Of a stretch of 41,875 nucleotides of DNA, positions 16,501-24,108 are shown one piece after another. The notes beneath the pieces are model-generated. The model was not told the origin of the DNA and ran no database searches. It saw only the letters and a program-made list of their open reading frames with translations. Position numbers and translations under genes: made by a program. Source of the DNA: Candidatus Cloacimonadota bacterium (lineage in GTDB: Bacteria; Hydrothermota; E44-bin80); assembly GCA_004375965.1 (NCBI GenBank), contig SOIS01000018.1:1-41875 (forward strand), written 5' to 3'. The first letter of the stretch is position 1. Each line of letters opens with the position of its first letter.

Positions 16501-19085
16501 AGCAGACCATCCTTGTTTTTATCCTCAGAATCAATTGTACCGTTGTAGCCAACAATAGTTCCTTCCTTTGTCCATCTCGGTATATCTTCAGGGATACTTC
16601 TACCGATGTCAAAATGGAGTGTTCCGCGTGTTCCCTTTACCCAGAATTCAAGAAACCTCAACTTTGAAAGATCTTCACCAGTCTTTGAAATCAGGTTCAG
16701 TAGACTTAACCAGGAGCTCGGGTCGTTATTTTTTGGATAAAAAACAATACGTAAATATGAGGTCAAATCATCCTTCTGGTCTTCGGGTAGATTTGGAAAT
16801 ATATCACCCCTTTTTATCCACTCATCCCTTATGGGTTCGTACCAGTAATACTTTCCAATTGTGCTTGTGTCTTTACCCTGTGGAATGCTTCCATAATGCC
16901 ATAACCACATTGATGTCCCAATATCGGATGTCTGTTTCACACCCTCCATGTCATCTATATAGACCTCTCCCATCGAATTGGGGTCGGGCATTGAGAGAGC
17001 AACAACCCCATTTATTTTTGCTTGAGAGGGCTGTTCAGTTTCTATAAGAGGAAGTTTATCACAGAGTGTTGTTAGAAAATTGGGGTGCGTGGTGAAACTC
17101 CCATCAATCTCACCCACTACTACACTTCTTGGTTCCTGTCCCAGTTTTGGTCTTTCATCAAATGTTGATATATTTCTGTAGATCCAGCTTGTTCCTATTT
17201 TGTTATTTTGCGAAAGATTATATTCCCCACGGATTCCAATAAGTGATTTTGAAGCAGTCGAGAAGAAAGGTGCATACTGGTAATCAATCGTCAGCTTTGC
17301 ATTTGGTTGAGCCATAAGTTCTTTTCCTCTTCCTTTAAATTCAACACTTCCCGTATTGTAATCTATCGTGTATTCAATATCTCTCTGGAGTGTGATACCG
17401 TTAACACTCACCACTTCAGAACCCTCTATAATATTGAGCTGACCGAGAAATATCATGGTTTGCGCACCTTTATATGTCATTTCTATATAGTACTTGCGAA
17501 GGTTTGCATTCGTTGATGTTGTATCGTAAATAACAGTATTGGGATCGTTTAGTATGGTGGAATCTGCAAATGGACGTAAACTTGGGAATCTAATAAGTCC
17601 TCTCTCGTTATCAACAAACTGTCTATCAATATATCCATCTTCATTTTCATCTATACCAAGTAAAAAAGAATATTCTATAGTATTCTGTGTTGTTGAATCT
17701 TCCCCTTCGCCAGAAGAATATTTTTTTATTATAATACTAATTCGGTCCGGGTTCGGAATTTTTGATGCTCCGAAGGAATAATAATTTCTCAGTTCGTAAT
17801 TCCAAGTTTCGTAAGAAGGATTGTTATTTTCGGGCTTTAACAATTTTAGCATAAATGTATCACCTGGAGGATACGAACCGATGGTATCTATCTGATTTGT
17901 AACTCTGTTCTTTTTTATATACCGTACTGCCAGGACATATTCGTTTACTAATGGTACATTAAGATAGAGTAAATTTCCAAAGAGTTCATAATCCGCTGTC
18001 GGTAGCTTTTCATCAAACATCCCCATATAAAATAGGAGTGTATCCAGTGTATCTGCATTGAGATAGACCTTTGCAGGTACAGCCATAGTATCATTAGTAT
18101 AATTTCTGTCATCAATATAAACATCAAATTCAAGAATAGTATCATTACTAACAAAATTCATATCTAAGTAAAAAAATCTTCTCCTTTCATAATCAATATC
18201 ATTCCTTACTATGGTATCCTGTCGTGACTGACCAATAAATGTTGTCTGGTCGCTCTCTCCCTGTTCCTTGCTTGCTACTGCTGTAATATCGAGCGGTCCT
18301 ATCTTCGCAAGAGCTTTTATACCAAATAGACCTTTATAACTTGGTGGGGCACCAATAACCATTGTCCCTGGTAGGCTCATATCTGTATCACCAGCTTCTA
18401 TCAACTGGATGATTTCGTCCTCCTCACCCTTGTACTGGAGTTTTATCTTATTTTGCAGGTCAGATTCCGCTTCACTGTTGTGGTCTATAAAGACATGTAT
18501 TTTCTGACCAACCGTTCCCTGGAGATTCACATTTAATATCTGTTTCATCTTTAGTTCGGGAAGAATAGACCTGCTTTCATTTGGACGATGAGTCCTGTCA
18601 TAAAATGTTGTTTTTTGACCACCGAAATCAATCTTCTCGCTTCCCCGAACAGAAAGCTTACCTCCTTCACCTATAATTCCAGATATGGGTGTTTTTATCC
18701 TGGGCAGTTCAAGATCAGGGACAAGCCCCTGAGTGTATGCTGTCCCTTTCGTCTGGACTGCCTTTTGTGTCTCCTCAAACCAAAGCTTTCTCATAGAGAG
18801 TTCTGAATAGTGTCTTATGAAATCTTTCATACTCTCTATTTTATAAAAATCAAGGAAGATATTATACTTATAAAGTTCGTATGTTATCATTTGATTTTCA
18901 AAATAGGGATGAAAAACCTTTTTTACTGGTGATAGTTTTGAAAAATATGAATCTGCAAAATCTTCCCATGATAAATAAACAGTCGTTGAATCTATTTTAA
19001 GAGTGTCGATATTACTCTCCTGTGTAAAAGATAGGACTGAAAGAGATATAAGTATAGTTGCAGATATTAATATTATTCTTGTCAT
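13545..19085 (-). CDS. sprA: SprA-family giant outer-membrane protein
   Basis: This 1,846-aa protein belongs to the SprA/Sov family, the very large outer-membrane barrel that forms the type IX secretion translocon in Bacteroidota. A signal peptide (MTRIILISATILISLSVLS) is followed by a long beta-rich region. Landmarks are IDHNSEAESDLQNKIKLQYKG near residue 185, the VNGITLQRDIEYTIDYNTG repeat near 575, the hallmark MGEVYIDDMEGVKQ near 705, Asp-rich calcium-type repeats near 865-905 (KNKDGLLDKNED), and many amphipathic strands to a C-terminal Phe (VWIEFKF). It is shorter than Bacteroidota SprA (over 2,300 aa). Family membership is fairly sure. Whether a complete type IX system exists cannot be judged from this window, which holds no other Por or Gld genes. 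Confidence 0.85.
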   Translation of the reverse strand: MTRIILISATILISLSVLSFTQESNIDTLKIDSTTVYLSWEDFADSYFSKLSPVKKVFHPYFENQMITYELYKYNIFLDFYKIESMKDFIRHYSELSMRKLWFEETQKAVQTKGTAYTQGLVPDLELPRIKTPISGIIGEGGKLSVRGSEKIDFGGQKTTFYDRTHRPNESRSILPELKMKQILNVNLQGTVGQKIHVFIDHNSEAESDLQNKIKLQYKGEEDEIIQLIEAGDTDMSLPGTMVIGAPPSYKGLFGIKALAKIGPLDITAVASKEQGESDQTTFIGQSRQDTIVRNDIDYERRRFFYLDMNFVSNDTILEFDVYIDDRNYTNDTMAVPAKVYLNADTLDTLLFYMGMFDEKLPTADYELFGNLLYLNVPLVNEYVLAVRYIKKNRVTNQIDTIGSYPPGDTFMLKLLKPENNNPSYETWNYELRNYYSFGASKIPNPDRISIIIKKYSSGEGEDSTTQNTIEYSFLLGIDENEDGYIDRQFVDNERGLIRFPSLRPFADSTILNDPNTVIYDTTSTNANLRKYYIEMTYKGAQTMIFLGQLNIIEGSEVVSVNGITLQRDIEYTIDYNTGSVEFKGRGKELMAQPNAKLTIDYQYAPFFSTASKSLIGIRGEYNLSQNNKIGTSWIYRNISTFDERPKLGQEPRSVVVGEIDGSFTTHPNFLTTLCDKLPLIETEQPSQAKINGVVALSMPDPNSMGEVYIDDMEGVKQTSDIGTSMWLWHYGSIPQGKDTSTIGKYYWYEPIRDEWIKRGDIFPNLPEDQKDDLTSYLRIVFYPKNNDPSSWLSLLNLISKTGEDLSKLRFLEFWVKGTRGTLHFDIGRSIPEDIPRWTKEGTIVGYNGTIDSEDKNKDGLLDKNEDTGLDGIQGKDSDNIPGDDGNDDYPQHAITKSDYRKLNGTENNARLDTEDLDRDGALNTNSRYIEYTISLENPDSIYVAEEHANGWRLFRIPLDDTIIGTKIGVMDWEYVKYVRLWIDGFSQRDSLQFYSIEITGTTWENMGISTLDTLSSVQPDEKLFVTQKNTEENPDYNPPFDPGKDQLGRRKREQSLVLQFQNVRPQHKGSIFMQMGKADDYTTYKTMKFYVQCNEGGPLKFYFRIGGDSTTYYQFEETISSSWKEITIPFKALTDLKLEAPEDSTHYKKGNYSFRNNPSLTNVKYLELGFINEGNSDVSGEFWIDELRLTSPRRDKGMKMNISGELRIADFLTLSGSASRTDADFQQLNMNKVAQSNVTDYHYTGTIALGKLFPKLWGFNIPLSHSKSKSVGYPKYKTGSDVILDSEQAKKERSMSGSRTEAIGFSKVSKSTNLLSHILIDPVKINASNNSSYSQTPTSMDSIKHRSITGSYSFSPGIKPLKLLNLFNFYYFPRSFGTSAGYKRNWSRRYTSQATGWKLTTHNLKRYLTISKSIKYNPIAIFTGNYSDDEIRDLDINYENDSLKKRFGEVINLKKTFSSSLSPTFGEWSRPSLTFSTSYSEDRNPNNRTMVEDSFPVRNVGNSNILSLSFDFAISKLLKMIARIRDESKDTTAITGSPQWVAIKLEQFSNYITRPNMSLSRNRNTSFGLLTKRPGWEYQFGLREGIPKDLKHPNPQSNPNNQKSTTDNLTISSGINTSIFTLNTSYTTNKNRNITASSQQISRSTTWPDINLQFPQLTKFLPKNNALKNASASINYRKYKGSNETVGKGTQSESNNVSWGPSFQMTWTRDVRTNLSANFTVNKSNNYSPIFYQTTTKTSGYNVSISYSFRAPTGLKFPLLGRRIQFSSNLDAGLDFNYSKSYSISSRQSGPTNHIINYMITPRLSYNFSENITGGLIGNYSIMNDKKQDTKSSTTGLDVWIEFKF

Positions 19086-19113
19086 AAATTATCATTCCTT
19101 AATTTCATATGCA

Positions 19114-19141
19114 AATATAACACAAAATCCTACAAAATCAA
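19114..19141 (-). promoter_or_regulatory. candidate sprA promoter
   Basis: On the minus strand TTGATT (19141-19136) and TATATT (19119-19114) are separated by 16 bp. This gives a leader of about 20-25 nt before the sprA ATG at 19085, with AAGGA inside the leader as ribosome-binding site. Confidence 0.45.
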
Positions 19142-19289
19142 GAAAAAAATCAGCCTTAGAAATATCAGAGTTTTCAAAGATTCCCCATAGAAAAAAATCT
19201 GATTATCAACATGACTATAAGAGATTTAAAGAAATTGTTATTTTTTGTTTCTTTCTCAATAGTATCCACGGTTTCTTGGAAAAATTTTG

Positions 19290-19318
19290 TTGACAAAAAA
19301 GAGTATGCTTGTTATAGT
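19290..19318 (+). promoter_or_regulatory. lptF promoter, positioned for a leaderless mRNA
   Basis: TTGACA (19290-19295) and TATAGT (19313-19318) are separated by exactly 17 bp. The lptF ATG at 19325 begins 6 nt after the -10 hexamer, where transcription would normally begin. No ribosome-binding site is present. Confidence 0.7.
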
Positions 19319-19324
19319 TTATGT

Positions 19325-20536
19325 ATGTCAATACTATATAGATATTATGTAAAGGAGCATATAACACCATTTTTTCTTGCACTCATCGTTCTCACCTTTA
19401 TATTAATAATGAATAGAGTTTTCGAACTTGTTTATAACATAGTAGGAAAGGGATTGAGTCCTTACATTGTGCTTAAGGTATTTATCCTGAGCCTTCCTTT
19501 TATTATCGCCCTTACCGTTCCTATGGCAGTTTTGGTTGCTGTAATTACTGTTTTTGGCAGATCGAGTCAGGATTTCGAAATTATAGCACTCAAAACAGGT
19601 GGCATAAACCTCTACAAACTTATAATACCTGTTCTTATCACAGTAACTCTTCTTAGTATGGGAATGGTCTATTTTAACAATCATATACTCCCTGAATCAA
19701 ATCATACAGTAAAGAATCTACTTATAGATATAAGTGAAAAGAAACCGACATTAAGACTGAAGGAGGGTATTTTCACAAGTCCATTCAAGGGATATGACAT
19801 ATACATAAGGAAGATAAACCCGCGAACATCCCTCTTATACGATATGCTGATTTATGAAAGTAAAAAGGGGAAGATTACTAAAGTAGTTATTGCAGATAGT
19901 GGAAGGATGGGGACAAGTCAAGATATGATTGTGTTGACCCTTTTAGATGGAGAAATACATGAAATCGACCCGAAGGATCCTCTTCATTACAGAAAGCTTT
20001 CATTTAAGAAGCAAATAATCACATTTCCTATAAATGATGAGTTTATTGAAAAGGAACGTTCTTACAGAAGCGATAGGGAATTGAGTGCAAAAGCAATGCG
20101 GCAAAGGATAGCAACCGTTAAAGATGAAATAGAGAAACTTGAAAAAGAGCATGGTGTAGCAAGTAAAGATATAGAGAGAAGGATTAAAATAAAGCGAAAA
20201 GAGATCAGTAGATACGCTGTAGAAATCCATAAGAAGTATTCTATTCCCTTTGCCAGTGTCGTCTTCCTTTTTCTTGGTGTTCCGCTTGGCATAAAGACGA
20301 GGAAGGGCGGAGTTGCAGTTGCAACAGCAGTAAGTATTTTCTTCTTTGTCATTTACTATATTTTTCTTGTAGGTGGAGAAGAGCTCGCAGATAGAGGGTA
20401 TATATCGCCATTCATGGGAATGTGGCTACCAAATATTGTTTTTTTCATTATTGGAATTCTTCTTACACATAAGAGTGTTTATGAAAATAGTTTCCACAGG
20501 ATTACAAAGATTTTTAAAAAAAGTAGACATGATTAA
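19325..20536 (+). CDS. lptF: LPS export permease LptF
   Basis: LptF is a membrane subunit of the LptB2FG ABC transporter, which extracts lipopolysaccharide from the inner membrane. I start at ATG 19325 (403 aa): the product then begins MSILYRYYVKEHITPFFLAL, matching family N-termini, whereas the ORF-track start at 19211 lies upstream of the promoter. The YjgP/YjgQ architecture is visible: three N-terminal helices (about 12-115), a periplasmic beta-jellyroll domain (about 130-250, TLLDGEIHEID), and three C-terminal helices (about 310-390, FASVVFLFLGVPLGIKTRKGG). An Arg/Lys/Glu-rich helix at about 255-305 precedes the last helices. It lies 12 nt before lptG, so the two subunits are made together. 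Confidence 0.92.
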   Translation: MSILYRYYVKEHITPFFLALIVLTFILIMNRVFELVYNIVGKGLSPYIVLKVFILSLPFIIALTVPMAVLVAVITVFGRSSQDFEIIALKTGGINLYKLIIPVLITVTLLSMGMVYFNNHILPESNHTVKNLLIDISEKKPTLRLKEGIFTSPFKGYDIYIRKINPRTSLLYDMLIYESKKGKITKVVIADSGRMGTSQDMIVLTLLDGEIHEIDPKDPLHYRKLSFKKQIITFPINDEFIEKERSYRSDRELSAKAMRQRIATVKDEIEKLEKEHGVASKDIERRIKIKRKEISRYAVEIHKKYSIPFASVVFLFLGVPLGIKTRKGGVAVATAVSIFFFVIYYIFLVGGEELADRGYISPFMGMWLPNIVFFIIGILLTHKSVYENSFHRITKIFKKSRHD

Positions 20537-20548
20537 TGGGAAAATATT

Positions 20549-21631
20549 ATGAAAATACTCGATAAGTATCTCTTAGTTGAATTCTTAAAAGCACTTTTTT
20601 TTATCCTCATCGCTTTTATATTTATTTTTGTTATTGTTGACCTCTTTGATGACCTTTCTAAGTTTATTGAAAAGAAGGTAGCAATATTTGACATTTTTCT
20701 TTTCTATCTTTATCAAGTTCCTTCAATTGCTATTTTGGTCTTTCCTGTTGCTGTTCTTCTTTCGCTTTTTTTCTCACTTGGGATGATGGCAAAACATTTT
20801 GAGATACTGGCATTGAAAGCAAATGGGATAAGCCTTTATAGAATTTTTCTAACATATTTATTAGCCGGATTTGCAATGAGTTTTATCGTAATTCTTGTAA
20901 ACGAAATTGGAGTTCCTTATGCAAATGAGAAGGTGAGGGATCATAAAAGGACAAAAATAAATAAACTCCCTCCTATTGATTACCGATTACAGAATAATCT
21001 TAAATATCTCGGCGAAAATGGTTACATATATTCAATAAAAACTTACGATGGAAGGAAAAAAGAGATAAGGAGAGTGAGTGTCTTAAAGTTTAGTGAGGGC
21101 AATAGGCTTGTAAGAAGGATTGATGCAAAAATTGGGATATGGAAAGACGATGTCTGGGAATTTCAGGACGGTTACGTAAGGGTATTTACGGATACACTCA
21201 ATCAAAGAGTGATAAGATTTAAGAATAGGGAATTTCCAGAATTGAAGGAGAAACCAGCGGATTTCTCAAGAAGGGTTAAATCTCTCGATGAGATGAAATA
21301 TTCTGAAGTGAAAGGCTATGTGAAAAAATTAAGGAAGACTGGCAAGGATCCTTCAAAAGCCCTTGTTGAACTCTATACAAAGATATCATTTCCATTTGTC
21401 ACCTTTATAATTATCATTCTTGGTGCACCACTATCAGCAGATACGAGAAGAAGTGGACTTGCCTTTGGTTTTGCTCTCTCACTACTGATAAGTTTTATCT
21501 ATTGGGGAGGATTACAGGTTTCTAAAGCATATGGGATAAAGGGGAATGTGCCCCCGGCGCTTGCCGCGTGGGTACCTAATATTATTTTTTTGGTGATTGG
21601 ATTATTCTTGATTATCAGGATAAAGAAATAA
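20549..21631 (+). CDS. lptG: LPS export permease LptG
   Basis: LptG is the second permease subunit of LptB2FG. The 360-aa product starts MKILDKYLLVEFLKALFFIL, typical of LptG. Three N-terminal helices run to about residue 120, a periplasmic jellyroll domain covers about 130-265, and three C-terminal helices end near 358, with the conserved FPFVTFIIIILGAPLSADTRR loop. The extended low-complexity arm seen in LptF is absent. The ribosome-binding site is weak (GGGAAAAT), which suggests translational coupling to lptF 12 nt upstream. LptB, LptA and LptC are not in the window. Confidence 0.92.
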   Translation: MKILDKYLLVEFLKALFFILIAFIFIFVIVDLFDDLSKFIEKKVAIFDIFLFYLYQVPSIAILVFPVAVLLSLFFSLGMMAKHFEILALKANGISLYRIFLTYLLAGFAMSFIVILVNEIGVPYANEKVRDHKRTKINKLPPIDYRLQNNLKYLGENGYIYSIKTYDGRKKEIRRVSVLKFSEGNRLVRRIDAKIGIWKDDVWEFQDGYVRVFTDTLNQRVIRFKNREFPELKEKPADFSRRVKSLDEMKYSEVKGYVKKLRKTGKDPSKALVELYTKISFPFVTFIIIILGAPLSADTRRSGLAFGFALSLLISFIYWGGLQVSKAYGIKGNVPPALAAWVPNIIFLVIGLFLIIRIKK

Positions 21632-21711
21632 TCAGAATGAACGAGTTTATCTTTCGTTTAGGAGTTAATACCGTTTGATTGTTTAACATTATTCCTCAAT
21701 AAATATTAAAG

Positions 21712-22707
21712 ATGCTGAGAATTGGAGATATAAAACTTCATAATGGATTAATATTAGCACCTCTTGCCGGTATTACAGATTCAAGTTTTAGAAAAATCTG
21801 TAAGTCCTTTGGTGTTGAATTAGTCTTTACAGAGATGGTTTCATCAGAAGGAATAAAGAGAAAAACGGGAAGAACTATTAAATATCTTTATTTTAATGAG
21901 GTGGAAAGGCCTATTGGTATTCAAATTTTCGGCTCAAATGCTGAAAGTATGAAAGAGGCTGCGAGAATCATAGAGACAGATTTCCATCCTGATGTAATAG
22001 ATATAAATCTTGGTTGCCCGGTGAAGAAGGTTACAAAAACAGGTGCTGGAGCAGCACTTCTTAAAGATTTGAGAAAGTTGGAAGGAATAGTCAAAGGAGT
22101 TGTCTCGTCTGTAAATATTCCTGTTTCGGCAAAAATAAGACTTGGCTGGGATAAAAATAATTCAATTAAAGTATCTAAATTACTTGAAGATTGTGGAATC
22201 AGTTTTCTTATCGTCCATGCAAGGAGAGCAAAGGATGGCTATAATATAAAAGCAGACTGGTCTGTTTTTGAGAGAATTAAGAGGAATATTACGATACCCC
22301 TTGTTGCCAATGGAGACATTGAGAAACCAGATGATGCGACGTATCTACTTAATGAAATAGGTGTTGATGCAATAATGATTGGAAGGGGTGCAATTGGAAG
22401 GCCATGGGTCTTCGGGAAAATGAAGGATTTTATTAAGCATGGGAGATGTAGCGCAGAGCCAACATTACATGAAAGAATAAAGGTGTTTCTGAGACAGATT
22501 GAATTGATGGAAGAAAGCATAGATGAGGAGAGGACAGTCAGACGAATAAAGAAACAGATAAGCTATTATCTTAAAGGTATACCTGAAACGAAGAATAAAA
22601 CACATGAAATTCTCACAACAAAAAGACTCGATAAGATGGTATCCCTTATCTCTGGTTTGATATCCAATACCTATATAGCAGGTAGCCGCAGGCTTTACCC
22701 CGTGTAA
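21712..22707 (+). CDS. dusB: tRNA-dihydrouridine synthase (DusB/Nifr3 family)
   Basis: Dus enzymes reduce uridine to dihydrouridine in the tRNA D-loop using FMN and NADPH. The 331-aa TIM-barrel protein has the FMN-binding LAPLAGITDSSFR at residues 17-29, FTEMVSSEG, IQIFGSNAE, the active-site region DINLGCPVKKVTKTGAGAALL (catalytic Cys at about 102), VSAKIRLGWD, and the phosphate-binding VANGDIEKPDDA and DAIMIGRGAIGRPWVF. The C-terminal helical tRNA-binding domain is present. There is no strong ribosome-binding site. TAAATA 6 nt before the ATG could be a -10 element with a poor -35. The final codons share a repeat-like motif with the end of the next gene (see findings). Confidence 0.93.
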   Translation: MLRIGDIKLHNGLILAPLAGITDSSFRKICKSFGVELVFTEMVSSEGIKRKTGRTIKYLYFNEVERPIGIQIFGSNAESMKEAARIIETDFHPDVIDINLGCPVKKVTKTGAGAALLKDLRKLEGIVKGVVSSVNIPVSAKIRLGWDKNNSIKVSKLLEDCGISFLIVHARRAKDGYNIKADWSVFERIKRNITIPLVANGDIEKPDDATYLLNEIGVDAIMIGRGAIGRPWVFGKMKDFIKHGRCSAEPTLHERIKVFLRQIELMEESIDEERTVRRIKKQISYYLKGIPETKNKTHEILTTKRLDKMVSLISGLISNTYIAGSRRLYPV

Positions 22708-22834
22708 TACAAAACTTTTGAGGTAATATGTTATTACATTGGTATTTTGGACTACATCATTTTAATTATTATTATTTCGGACTTTGTGATTCTCCACCTT
22801 TATTTTTTGTTTTATATGAAGAATATTTTGCTTG

Positions 22835-22840
22835 TATAAT
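22835..22840 (+). promoter_or_regulatory. candidate -10 element of the M23 gene
   Basis: TATAAT lies 27 nt before the chosen start at 22868, and no good -35 is seen at 16-18 bp. It coincides with the TTG start of the ORF track, which is why that start is unlikely. The 22708-22831 gap is AT-rich, and I see nothing else in it. Confidence 0.35.
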
Positions 22841-22867
22841 TATAAAAAGTATGTTAAAACACGATGT

Positions 22868-24070
22868 ATGAATAGCTTTAATGAATATTTATTTAAAATA
22901 ACACTGTTATTCCTTATAGTTCTTTTTCCCTGTTGTTATTCTACATCAGATTCAAATCTTTCTGATATTGAAACAGAAGAAATAGAGCTTAAATGTGGTA
23001 CCATTGTTAAAAGTGGTGAGAATATTGATTTCATTCTTCAAGAAATGGATGTTGAAAGCAATGAGAGATATAAAATCACTCTGTGTCTTAAAGAATATCT
23101 TGATATGAAGACCTGTATGCTAGGTGATTCAATAATAATTTTTAAAGACATCTCCGGTAACTTTAAAAGATTCGAGTATGTAAAGAATCCTTTTCTGAGG
23201 TTTGAAGTTTCAAAGATAGACACCTGTTATAAGGCGGAAAAGATAGAAATACCTCCATCCATTGCAATTTCTTATGTTAAAGGAACTATATCAAGCAGTC
23301 TATATGAGTCCATTCTAAAGATTGGTGAATCACATAAACTTGTTCTTGATTTTGCTGATATCTTTGCCTGGGTTATTGATTTTTTGACAGAGGTGCAGAA
23401 TGGTGATACATTTGAAATTATTGTTGAGAGGGAATTCTATAAAAATCGATACATAGGGAATAAGAAAATTATTGCAGCGTCCTATAAAGGAGAAATAGGA
23501 GAATATTATGCTTTCTATTTCAAAGACTCTGAGGAAAAAGAGGACTACTATGATGAGGAGGGTAATTCTTTAAGAAAACAGCTTCTTAAAACCCCCCTGC
23601 AGTATAGAAGGATAAGTTCTTATTTCTCGTTGAGACGATTTCACCCAATACTGAGGGTTGTAAGACCACACTATGGTGTTGATTTTGCAACTCCATACGG
23701 CACACCTGTCTCTTGTGTGGGTGATGGTCATATTGTTTTTGCTGGATGGAAGGGGGGATATGGCAAACTTGTCGTAGTCAATCATCCAAACAGTTTCAGG
23801 ACATACTATGGACATTTCTCACGGATAAAGAAGGGGATTATTAGAGGTGCGAAAGTCAAACAGGGTGAAGTAATTGGTTATGTTGGTTCAACAGGTCTTT
23901 CAACTGGACCGCATCTGCATTTCGGTATAAAGAAACAAGGAAGGTGGATAAATCCATTAAAGGTAGATCTCCCACCAGCAGAGCCGATCAATGAAAAATA
24001 CAGAGAGATTTATATGTCAGAGATGAAAAAGATGAAAAATGCAATGTTGTCATGTAGCCGCACCTTTTAA
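22868..24070 (+). CDS. M23 (LytM-type) peptidoglycan endopeptidase, lipoprotein
   Basis: M23 metallopeptidases cut peptidoglycan cross-bridges and often act in cell division or envelope growth. I start at ATG 22868 (400 aa). This puts a lipoprotein signal at the N-terminus (LFKITLLFLIVLFPCC, lipid on the first or second Cys), and the ORF-track TTG start overlaps a -10 element. The middle (about 50-240) resembles the OapA/LysM-like dimerisation region of MepM-type peptidases. The catalytic domain at about 265-370 has RRFHPILRVVRPHYGVDFATPYGTPV (zinc ligands His and Asp) and GPHLHFGI (HxH motif), so it should be active. The stop codon lies inside a long hairpin that reaches the next gene. Confidence 0.88.
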   Translation: MNSFNEYLFKITLLFLIVLFPCCYSTSDSNLSDIETEEIELKCGTIVKSGENIDFILQEMDVESNERYKITLCLKEYLDMKTCMLGDSIIIFKDISGNFKRFEYVKNPFLRFEVSKIDTCYKAEKIEIPPSIAISYVKGTISSSLYESILKIGESHKLVLDFADIFAWVIDFLTEVQNGDTFEIIVEREFYKNRYIGNKKIIAASYKGEIGEYYAFYFKDSEEKEDYYDEEGNSLRKQLLKTPLQYRRISSYFSLRRFHPILRVVRPHYGVDFATPYGTPVSCVGDGHIVFAGWKGGYGKLVVVNHPNSFRTYYGHFSRIKKGIIRGAKVKQGEVIGYVGSTGLSTGPHLHFGIKKQGRWINPLKVDLPPAEPINEKYREIYMSEMKKMKNAMLSCSRTF

Positions 24071-24104
24071 CCCCGTAAAATGGCATTTACGGGGTTAAGG
24101 TGCG
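24059..24104 (+). promoter_or_regulatory. hairpin spanning the M23 stop and the radical SAM ribosome-binding site
   Basis: CGCACCTT-(TT)-AACCCCGTAAA pairs with TTTACGGGGTTAAGGTGCG around a 6-nt loop: 19 base pairs with one 2-nt bulge. The M23 stop (TAA 24068-24070) is in the left arm and AAGGTG, the ribosome-binding site of the next gene, is in the right arm. No U-run follows, so it is not a standard terminator. Confidence 0.8.
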
Positions 24105-24108
24105 AAAT

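Noticed and set aside
16189-17781. Several + strand ORFs inside sprA (66-159 codons)
   Set aside because: Antisense shadows of a long, clearly coding gene without ribosome-binding sites or motifs.
22239-22520. Minus-strand ORF inside dusB
   Set aside because: Antisense shadow of a conserved enzyme.
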